Source of the DNA: Nemertoderma westbladi
Lineage: Eukaryota; Xenacoelomorpha; Nemertodermatida; Nemertodermatidae
Reading direction: 5' to 3'
Length of the DNA stretch: 64,000 nucleotides
NCBI GenBank assembly: GCA_032718475.1
Contig: JAUCBJ010007614.1
Coordinates: 27,798 to 91,797, forward strand
Part shown: piece after piece, positions 44,266 to 54,600 of the stretch
Layout: the number at the start of each line of letters is the position of its first letter
Numbering within the stretch: position 1 is the stretch's first letter
Notes under the pieces: model-generated
Databases searched by the model: none
The model's input: the letters and a program-made list of their open reading frames with translations, nothing else
Told to the model about the DNA's origin: nothing
Program-made: the position numbers and the translations under genes

Positions 44266-45122
44266 TGTATCAATCCACAATCATCAAGCGATGTACCAAT
44301 CAGCCGAGGCAGTTGCAATCAGACAGGCAGAGCAGTATATGGGCACATACTGCCATATAGCCGTATGTAGTGTGACGTCAACTACAATTCAGCCACCCTA
44401 TACGGTTAAATTAAATTGTAACTTTATAATCCAGTTAAGAATGTTTTCTACAGCATTTACCCATCGGCACTATTCAAAGTTTTGGCATGTCAATAAAATA
44501 TTTTCTCCCATGATTGTCTCCCATGGGCGAACTACTGTACGCATGTGACGGCGTTTATTGAGTGGGTTTTTTTGGTTGGTTGAATGGATGAAGACGAAAC
44601 TCTCCCTTTCTTGGCAGACTCTACTCCGTCCTTGACCCGCTCACGTCACAGTAGGCATATCTGCCTATATGTCAGTATGTAGAGACAGTGGGAAAGCCCG
44701 AAAGATGTAGCCTAGGAATCGGTACCAGGCACTAATAACCTACCCAATGTTGTTGTTAGACCGAAACTGAACTGTTACCTACAAGAACCGTACAGCTGTA
44801 GTTCTGTAGTAGTCAGTTGGGATACCACCTACCGGTAGAGGTGAACAATAACGTTGATGACTGAATGACTGCATAGCAGTGCAATACAGCAGTAACTGTG
44901 GTCCCCAATACAGCAGCAGTGCTGCGGCTTCCTGCAAATTTAAATATGAAAAAAGATATGTAAAATTTCTTCAAATTTTAAAATTGGTAATGCAAAATTT
45001 AATAATTTTCACCCCTCTTTCTTTTTTCGATTCTGATTGGGTTCAGATTTGGTATAATTGTCGAGATTGGGTCCAGATTGGGTTCAGATATGACTTAAGT
45101 ACTATTCAACTACTGGATCGAC
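44266..45122. other. Non-coding stretch
   Basis: No further gene. A short tandem of CAGATTGGGTTCAGAT-like words lies near 45040-45090. Confidence 0.5.
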
Positions 45123-47250
45123 TTCCCGATGCACACTGAGGCCAAACATTGTAGAATTTACTAAAATCGGACAATTTTTAGGAAAATCAAATTGTAAGAA
45201 TATTTTTGAATTTAGAAACGAAGTAGTTTCCAAAAGGTAACTTGTGTCATTACAAAATTTATGTGCCAATTATTACCCCTAACTATGTCATCTTCCCAAT
45301 GCACAAGCCAGTCAATTAAATTTCAAATATTTTGTATAATGTTTGAATATTAATTTGACCTGCTGATATCTATCTCCCTGCAATTCCAAATGTGGTGTGT
45401 TTTGAGTTGAATAGGAATCCTTCTTCTCTTAGAACAGAAAACAGAAGCGTCACATCAACTGATTCTGGAGATACAAATGTTAGGTAACTTACACAATAGG
45501 CAACAGAAGGCACAGAAGCATTAGAGAAGTTATATCTCGTAGTAATTTTATTTTTTTACTTTATTTTGCTTACCTATTTTAATTTAATTTATCCTCCATG
45601 TCAGCCTAATCTCTCTTTTTACCACTGCTCATATTTTATTTATTTTAATTACTTAATTATTTAATAGCATCCTCGTATCGTAACCAGGCATATACTGTGA
45701 TGGCCTCGTATGAATTAGTATCTTTTACAATATATTATTCAATTAAATTTAACCGCGTACGTACTAATTTTAATATGTAAATTATGTAAACATTTAAATA
45801 TATATTTATATCACTGAAGACGTGTGTTAATAGGCCTACACGAAATGGCCATATGATAAAACGAATTTGTTTTACCTAGAATCGTGGCTTAGAGACCCTT
45901 ACAACATCAATATAATTCGATTTTAATAGTAGAAAATGTCTTGGGAGGTGACGAACCAAGATAAACTCTTGTTATTATTTTTTCTGACAGAAGAAAAATT
46001 TCACTATATCGTTTTCACCACAATTGGGGGTGTTTATCATCAGTGAGTTCATCATCACGCTTTAACACTTCCTTCCAAATGTTTTGTTTAAGCTCAACAG
46101 CCAGCAACAACGAAAGGAGATATCAGGCTATGTGCGAGTCATAGATTGAGGTAAGGAAAGCTATGATTCCACCTTAGGAATCCTTATCCTTAGGATAATA
46201 TAGTTTTATAATAGTTAATATAGTTATAATATAGTTTCCAAAGCATTCTTATTTGGTAACGACGATCAATGAGTTTAGTTGATTATTTGAGCATCTCGAG
46301 TGCTTTGATATCATCCTTGGAATAAGCTATTTCTTCATAATTTAATGTCAGAATATCAGATTGTCTAGTCCAGGTACCAATTTACAGTAGTTGCAGTTCC
46401 TTGTTGAGAAGCGTTCATTCCTTAGCAACTATATGATGAACACTAACACTGTGAAGATGAGGAAACTTTCCTAAAGTGCCAATTATACACCAACCATATG
46501 GAGTATATGAATAGCAGAAGGTTCGACTTGGGATGTTCAGCTCAGGCCATCTGGTCATTGCTATCCCTTATGTTTGTAACAAAGAAAAGCCTGGAGGTAA
46601 TTCGCAATTTGTAATTTTGTATCTAACTCACATGAATTTCTAGAACATATTCCACAACCACAAGCCAAACTAGCTATGCCATCCATAAAATATTGATATG
46701 AATCAACTTCCAGTTACACATGCTTTTGGTTGGATTTCGAACACAGAATCTGAGGTTTTCACATTTCACTATAAGGAGAAAAAGGTTCCTAAAACCAAAC
46801 ATGGATGCTTAGCTTTCCTTTCCTCAATCTATGACTCGCACTTAACCTGATATCTCCTTTCGTTGTTGCTGGCTGTTTGCTTATACAAAACATTCGGAAG
46901 TGTGATGATGAACACACTGATAAACACCCCCAATTGTGGTCATGATGTAGTGAAATTATTCTTCTGTCAGAAATAACAATACCAAGAGCTTATCTTGGTT
47001 CATCAACTCCCAAGACATCTTCTACTACGAGATATACAACTTCTCTAATGCTTCTAAGGTTGCCTGTTGTGTAAGTTACCTAAGATCTGTATCTCTAGAA
47101 TCAGTTGATATGACTCTTCAGTTTTCTGTTCTAAGAGAAGAAGGATTCCTATTGAACTCAAAACACACAACATTTGGAATTGCAGGGAGATATTAGCAGG
47201 TCAAATTAATATACAAACATTCAACAAAATATTCAAAATTTCTCAATATT

Positions 47251-48433
47251 TGTTTGCGCTTTTGAAGACCTTTGACAGTTTAACCTGCCAAATTAGGATG
47301 TCTTTTAGATGATATATAGTCTTTAGCCTATGACGAGTATTTGATACACTACATTAGCCGAAGTCAGTCTATGCGCAATCATTCACCCGCTGGATATACC
47401 CGGGAGACGGAATTCGGAGCTTAATGATTGATGGTGTAAGCCTACCGTATTATTCGACTGATCGTAATATATAATCTCTGACAAATATTATTCACTTTCG
47501 GGAAATATTAACAGTTCCTTTAGGACGTGGCGCTCTAATTATGTAAACAGAGTTATGACTTAAACCAGACGCAATGAGATGGCTATAGATTCACGTATAT
47601 GGCGCATTCTTTAGGAGATGCTTTGTTATCAGTTACAATCATACACAATGCTGCACACCAATCTGCCGACCTTCACTAATTTTAGTCACATACAAAGAGA
47701 ATAACAGACAATACATGTAGGGCCTATAAAATAGCATTAGATTCACTTCAAACCACTTAACATAGGTCGCAATCGTTTATCTGTAACCGGTCTCTCTAAC
47801 CTTTAGTATATCAAGAAGGTTGGGTGTCTGACTATTGATCAGTATTCCAAATATAATCTTCCATCAACAAATATAATGAATAATCGACAGCAAAAGCAGT
47901 AATGTTAAGTAAGATATGCATGATATGTTTAGTAAGCATTGAATTGCATTGATAAGGTAACTTGATTTGCATTGGTATGGTTAGGTAAGATAACAGATAT
48001 ACGTTCTATAATTAAGCCTACTAATGTAAGACTAAAGACTGAAACACGGAGGTGCCAAAAGCCGGTGTTCTTAGGCTCTGGGCAAAAACATAACACTGAA
48101 TTCCTGAGTTTCTGTATCCACCTCCAACACAGAGACAAAAAACGCTCTGATTGGTCGACCGAACAACGAGAGAACAAAGAAACAAAGAAATGTCGACGTG
48201 GCAATATCAGCTGTTAGCCGTCGTCATGGTAGCGACACTGTTTTCAAGAGTATCGAGCTTATTGCGTCCCGAAATTGCGGATTTTGTCCTCTAAAGTACA
48301 AATACAGAAGAAATGGCTTTTATGTCCTCTAAAACACCAGTACAGTAAGGACACGGCCTTTTTATGCCCAGTAAACCAACTACAGAGTACTTTACGGGGA
48401 AAATAACCGGCTAATTACGCAAAAGCTTTTACA
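47251..48433 (-). repeat. BEL/Pao copy 2, 3' LTR (1183 bp)
   Basis: Starts TGTTTGCGCTTTTGAAGACC and ends GCAAAAGCTTTTACA on the plus strand (TG...CA). The 91-codon frame inside it, present in both LTRs, has no coding features. Confidence 0.97.
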
Positions 48434-48450
48434 CCGCTCCCAGAAAATGG
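48434..48450 (-). promoter_or_regulatory. BEL/Pao polypurine tract (candidate)
   Basis: On the minus strand the bases directly before the 3' LTR read TTTTCTGGGAGCGG. The short GGGAGCGG purine run abuts the LTR start. Confidence 0.5.
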
Positions 48451-48511
48451 GATTTAAGTCTATAAAATATAACAAATCACAGTTTCTAAAATATAAAGAT
48501 ACTCTAAACAG

Positions 48512-48796
48512 TTAGTCTTTCTTACGCAGACGGCGTTTACGCAGTTTTTTGAGGCTAGCAAGAGTCCTTTTCTCTTTGGGGCGAGCCACTTTACTAGGAG
48601 GGCTATAAATCCTGGGTGAAGGGTGCATTATGATTGCATCAGAAGGTGTAGGATTATGGTCGGGGTATCCGCCGTTTCGATATGCTTCTCCTCGAGCTGA
48701 TTTTCCTCCGCTCGTAGCTGGAAACGTCCATCCAAAACTCTCGCAGAGAATGGGGTTGTCTAAGTTCGATATCTTCTTAGAGATTCTGGATTTCAC
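48512..48796 (-). CDS. BEL/Pao copy 2 accessory ORF 2 (unrecognised, basic)
   Basis: Open frame of about 94 codons, ending TAA-like at 48512 just upstream of the polypurine tract. It has no ATG near its start; it opens after a stop at about 48825 and the first codon shown is GTG. The N-terminal half has a Gly/Ser-rich stretch (PATSGGKSARGEAYRNGGY), the middle is Pro-rich, and the C-terminus is strongly basic (KKLRKRRLRKKD), suggesting nucleic-acid binding or nuclear import (inference). The sequence TTGTCTTTATCTCAG at about 48804-48818 looks like a splice acceptor, so it could be a second exon. A GTAAGT donor 50 bp upstream (48848-48853) would not keep frame. No family recognised. Confidence 0.45.
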   Translation of the reverse strand: MKSRISKKISNLDNPILCESFGWTFPATSGGKSARGEAYRNGGYPDHNPTPSDAIIMHPSPRIYSPPSKVARPKEKRTLASLKKLRKRRLRKKD

Positions 48797-48903
48797 AATC
48801 GAACTGAGATAAAGACAATTCGTTTATCGCTTGGACTTGCTGTTACAACTTACGTTTATCTGAACAAACGCAGGTTTCCTTTCTGATCTTTGTAGAAAAG
48901 CGT

Positions 48904-50023
48904 TTAACTCGTTTGGTACAACGCTCTCCGCCACTTTGGTGACAGGTTATATTGTGTTAAGCCGGGACGATGGTAAGGGTTAAACGGCGATATTAAATGT
49001 CCGCGTCCCAATCCGGCTAGGTAGAATGGGCTAATATCTAGGAAGCCCACAACTAGGGTGCCACCGACTAATTGTTCAGGTAACCCTAGATCTTTGAGCA
49101 GTGAGTACAGCTCGGGAGGATCCGTCATACTAATAGGATCAAGAGTCTGAAGTCTCACTAGGGAATGAGGAGTTCTGATCGAGTATTCCGAAACTCTGAT
49201 CATTGGTTTATTTAAGGATAGTCTGAGTCGAACGAGCGTAGGTGATACATTGAACAAGTTTCGCTCGAAACTCCCGTAAGTATAGCGAGTAAAACCGTGT
49301 TTAAAGCAACGTCTCCGCGGATGTTTATGTCTTTCCGTTTGTTGGTTGGGTCTTGGGCATTCATCGCAATAATACCAAAAACAGTAGGGGAAACGCGAGT
49401 GATCTTTCTCCAGCTTACAATATTCCTCCATCCGTTCGAAGCTATCCGGTACAACAGGTAGCGATCGATCGGCGGTAAGATACATCATAGTGGAATAGAG
49501 CCGTTTGAGTTCTACCATGCGGTCATGATGTATACCTTGAGGATATCGAGTTTCTAGATTCTGTTGACTGGTAATATCGAGATAGGTTTCTCTCAAGAAT
49601 TCCAGGTATTTGGTGAAGTCGCTGCGTTTATCCGGCTCTTCAACATCTGCACTTTCGAGTCGGTTTCGAATAGAATTTTCTTGTTCGAGTCTCAGTTTAT
49701 CGTTCCGCTTCCGCTGGGTATGATATTTAAATAAACCATTTCCCTTTGGTGTCTATATCGTTCGTATCGTGTAGGTCGATAGGATGACCAGTAGTTAAGA
49801 AGTTCATATACATACCATTACGATGCGTATAGCGAGCGGTGAATTTTCTACAGTCTAACCCACGCGCAAGTTGCTCCCGGGACATTGGCGGTTAGATATA
49901 ACGACCATCGTCCTCCGTAGTAGTTGGACCAGCGTCGCCGCGTATCAAGCTATCAACAAACGCTTGTAAAGGTAGAGTATATCGTTCCCTGATACCAAGA
50001 TCATCTTCTATCAACTCAATCAT
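48904..50023 (-). pseudogene. BEL/Pao copy 2 accessory gene 1 (unrecognised, broken once or twice)
   Basis: Three contiguous open pieces read as one gene of about 370 codons. Piece 1 starts at ATG 50023 (MIELIEDDLGIRERY) and stops at TAA 49892. Piece 2, in the same frame, starts at ATG 49885 (MSREQLARGLDCRKF) and stops at 49727. Piece 3 is open from about 49750 to the stop at 48904, in a frame offset by one base near AAAGGGAAATGG. The protein contains a charged segment (YHTQRKRNDKLRLEQE), a Cys/His cluster (YYCDECPRP, then RRRCFKHGF) that could bind zinc, and a C-terminal region with GGTLVVGFLDISPFYLAGLG. No RT, integrase or protease motif is present and I recognise no family. It occupies the place of the missing pol 3' part. 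Host or viral capture is possible but unproven. Confidence 0.55.
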
Positions 50024-51669
50024 ATCTGCTATATAAGTTTATCCATATTATAATGAGTTTATATTTAGGCGAGCGGGCGTCGCTGCCTACCCCTCTCTGC
50101 CCCCGGACAGTGCGAGATCCTCAGCGCTGGTGTACTTTCGCCGATGTGCCTATCGCCAACGTCGTAGCTGCACAACGACTATAAAAACCAGCACGAGCCA
50201 CTCCACCGTCCGTCCCAAAGGCTTAGATATACTTCAGGTTCTTACTGGAGAGTTAGGGTTACTTTCACAATTGCGACTCGCTACTGTAAACACACCTTAG
50301 TAGTAACATTCACCTACAAACGCACAAATTCCACGTAACAGTCACAAATGGTACACATTCTATCACACATTCGGGTCATTTGTCCGTTAGTCAAGTTCTT
50401 TCCAGAATGTCACGTTGTTATTATGTATCCTTGGATACTAGCGGTGTGCTATTTATTCCGTATGCTATTCAATACGCAAGCCCTTTATTGTTCTTTTAAC
50501 TCACTTCTAATTCTAGCGTGGTTGTTGCCATGGTGACATTATGGAAAGCTAGCGGTAGAATTAGGGTAATTCTCATGCATACAGATCTGGGATGCTATTT
50601 AATAGTAATTCTTTAATTGTCAATATCCTCTCTATATATGATTTTATGAATTTTATCGGCTATTGACTATACATTGGAGATTCTCACACACAAATACACT
50701 TAATATAGTGAATCTCCGCTCCCATGATCTATTAATTAATGGAATTTTGGGAATGTTATAAATTGTACAAAATGACAATTTATTAAATTCATTGAAATAT
50801 ATGAATTTAAATTTATTCCCGTAAATTTTATTATTTAATGTTAAATAGACACAATTTTATTCCAGAACATGTCTGGGGACTGGGATCCTTGATTCTAGGA
50901 ATTTTGTCCTTTTAAGAGTATCGGTAAGTGCTACGATATCTTAATCGACTAGAATTTTAAAGGATCTGATATTTGACAGATTTTTGTAAATATTAATAAT
51001 TAATATTTAGGATGGGCACCAGTTTATTCCAGAACTTGTCTGGGGACGTTAACCATTGATTCTAGAAATTTGTCTTTCAAGTATATCGGTGGGTGCCGCG
51101 ATATCTTAATCGACTAGAATTACAGATGATCAAAGGGTTTAACAGATTTATTTTGCGTTATACGCTACTGTTAAAGGGACATCACGCTACTATATGTATT
51201 ATTTAATATACGGTATGAGAGCAATATCGCACGAAGCAATGTCAGTGTGAAGAGGCAAGTCGTTTCCAAGGTCTACCCAGAGCTTGGTTTAGCCGAGACA
51301 CGAGGATCTGAACTTTGCATTCCTAATACTCTGCCTACCAATAATACTTGAATATAGTAGTGGCTTTATTGTACTTTAATAAGTACGAAGATTTCATCTT
51401 ACTGTAGTCACGTATTGATAATGTAATACGGGCAGTAAGGAAAGAGAAAAAGAATTATTTCTCGCCGTCGCACTAAATATATAATATACGTAATTAAATA
51501 ATAAACGCGAATATATATTGCACTATTCTACTAAATAATCTCTAAAATACCATACTACTAAATAAAATTAAATAAAACGATTAAAATAAAATTACATAAT
51601 AATACATACATAAATATAAAAATAAAACAAATACAAAATAATAGAGTCACACACCCACTCCATATGTTG
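50024..51669. other. BEL/Pao copy 2 internal non-coding region with promoter-like patch and direct repeats
   Basis: About 1.65 kb between Gag-protease and the accessory gene. A GC-richer patch at about 50070-50230 includes a plus-strand TATA-like ACTATAAAAACC at 50179-50190. Two direct repeats of about 105 bp, 167 bp apart (50852-50957 and 51020-51121), share CCAGAAC(A/T)TGTCTGGGGAC and ATATCTTAATCGACTAGAAT. The last 200 bp before the ORF stop are extremely AT-rich. A 62-codon plus-strand frame at 50348-50536 (ATG start, hydrophobic) is not supported by other evidence. Confidence 0.5.
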
Positions 51670-54600
51670 TTACGTTATGGAGTCCCTAGATGTTTGAAGG
51701 ATTAGGGAGGTGGTCGTGGGAAGAGAATCTTGCCTTCCACAGTTTCCGGAGAGTCCTCCATTCCCTTCCGGTAAACACAAACGACCGACTGGGTGATTGA
51801 GTCGCTGCATCCCGAATACAATTCCAGGTTTCCTCTTCGTCCTGGAATAGTGACGATAGAAACATCGCTCTAGGTACACGACGGCCTTACAAAGCCGATT
51901 CCAGGAGCTATAGTGGTCCGTCGCTCCCTGCAGGAGAGGTGAGAGTCCCTGCGAGACGTCTGATGTTCCAGAGCTCCAATCGCTCTCTCTGATCTTCATG
52001 AAGGATCCACTCACGGTGGGGAGGTCCAGATCCACGGCGTCGTCCCTGGCAATATGTAATACCGACAGATCTATCCCGGGTTCAAATAACTCCGATCCAC
52101 CCGTCCGGGTTTTAGGTTTGACTTTCTCCGCTCCCTTGGCTGGTCTAATCTCAGTCGGAGTAAGATGGGGAGGCCATTCATCCTCCTTACTCAGGAAGTC
52201 GGGTTCACCTAACCGGTCTGTAGTATCTGTCAGTTCTTGAGGAGTTGCTCCTCTGGAAGCGATGTCAGTTGGATTAAACTTCTTGGGGCAATATCTCCAT
52301 TGATCTACATTGGAGCTAATATCGTCATTATCTGAGGAGTATGGTGTTCCCTCAGTTGGGTCGTCTCCCTCACTAGTATCATCTTCCCATTCACTCACCT
52401 GGCAGACGCGATCTTGAAGCAGTCTTTCTCTGAGCGTTCTTCGGGAAGGTCCAGTAAGGTACCAACCTACTCTAGTTCTTACCGCATAGGTCTGAAGTGG
52501 TTGCGGTTGAGCAGGTCGTTTCTCCAATGTCTCCAGCGCCTCATGCGCGTTTTGACCGATTAATATTTGTACTCCAGGATAATCGGTGTCGAATCTAGGA
52601 ATGTTAAGTCGTTGGGCATGATCATCTTCGTCCCAATTATAAGGTTCCACTTGGGTGGTAGCGAAGTTCTTTATTGCCACCATTTTGACTGACCTTATAC
52701 TGTGTTCTCCTAGTTTATCCTGTGGAGTGGACAACTCACCTATATAATGGTCGGCAGCCACAGCAGATTTCCAAACCTGCATGATCCCTGACATGTTTAG
52801 CTTGGTTCGGAACTTGGGTTGTCCAGCAAAGATGTCTTCGGCTAGTTCTTTATCGATGAATGTTCCTGTGCTGCCGGAGTCCAGGAGGGCGTTCACTATA
52901 TAGCTCTTCTGAGGTCCGTGGACCCGTAACTGGACTACAGGAAATTCTCGGATTCCTACATTTGAAGTTGGCGCTTTCCAAGATTGTTGTTGATCTGAAG
53001 TAGTTAGGGTGAGGTCGCTGTCTGTGTCTTTCTCATACATGAGTGCTCGATACACTGCGGTGGTGTTTATTAAGTAACAGGATTCGTTTTGGTCGGAGAA
53101 TTCGTCCGTATAGAATCCTTCCATCTCAGAACTCTGGTCAGTGTCGTTCACATCACTGAATTGGACATGTAGTTGTTCGGACTCACTTACCTGACTCGGG
53201 CTGCTTCGTTCGAATTCAGTGTGCAACAAGATATGATGTTTTGCACCGCACTTTGCACACCTTGCGTCGGAGTAACAGGTTCGCCGTTGGTGTCCTCGTC
53301 TGAGGCAATTATAACACAACCGCTTATCCCACATGACTTCCCGTCTCTCTTTTAATGATTTCTTTAAGAATTCATCGCACATATTCAAGCGGTGGGGCCC
53401 GTCGCACAGCACACATTTGGGTTTGATGTTACTTACTTTAACCTGTGCTGTGTGGTGCACACTTGTTCTTTCCTCGGGCTTTCTTACATGAATTCTCTTG
53501 GGAGACGTAGGAGGGGTTTTTCTTACCGGTTCTCTTCTGTCATTGGGTCGAGACTTGAATTTACTTACCTGTTCTATAGGCGCTTTATTGCCATAATAAG
53601 ATCTTTCAGTGTCTTTTCCGCTGTCCTCTCCTTGAGAAGTCTGGCTTTCGCCGTCGTCTGTATAACACACTGGTGTTACCCTTCTCCTAGAAACGGGTTT
53701 CTCACTTACCTTGTTTTCCAGTGTCTTCTCTCTGGACTGCCTTAGGAGCTGTAATTTCACTTCTCCATCTAGGAATGACATGAGATCAGCCATGGTAGGG
53801 TCTCGTCGTTGTTGTTCCATCATATATAACACTTTCTTATCCCAGCGTGTACCTACTCCACCCTTCGGTAAAGTAGAAGCCACTGCTCTAATAACCATAG
53901 CACTCTGATACTCATGAGACTTACCTAGCCAATCTAATTGTCTGCAGATCTCCTGAATCTCATCGGAAAACTCTATAATCCCGCTGCTAATAAACTTTCG
54001 GGGCGCTACTAACTTTGCATACAAATACCCAGCTATGTTATTCCTATTACCATACCTGATGTTTAGTGTATCCCAAACTTGTCTTAATCCGTCTGGATGT
54101 CCAATAAACTTTAACGCCATTAACTTGGGAGATCCTTCCAAGCACTCGATGAGGAATCTAAGTTTCTCTCCATTAGATAGCACAGAGTTCTGTATGTTAT
54201 CTTTGTAATATTCATTAAAAGGTAACCATTTCATCTCATCTCCATTGAACTTGACGATCTCTCCCACCTTTACCGCTTGCCGGGCTTCGGTTCTAGCCAT
54301 TTGACGCGTAAAACTTTCTTGGGCCAGCGTGTTATTTAATATCGAGTTATCGGTATATAAATTTCTCGGATTATGATCCGGTCTATAGGGAATATCATTA
54401 TCAACAGGTCTATAATTACCCTTAATAGGGTTCACTATAGGAGTTTCTACTTCGCTAGCAGTATAGATGCGTGTAGGCTCCACACCTTGCGCATGAGATA
54501 CTTCAGACCTAACAGGTTGACACATTGTTACAGGGGGTGGTGGTATACCCCTTTGTGTATTTACTAATTTATCGCGTTCTAGCGCGATACTTTGCTGCAC

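Noticed and set aside
47929-48217. Conserved ~91-codon frames on both strands, repeated at 59574-59862
   Set aside because: They lie in the two LTRs of one element, so identity reflects LTR duplication, not selection.
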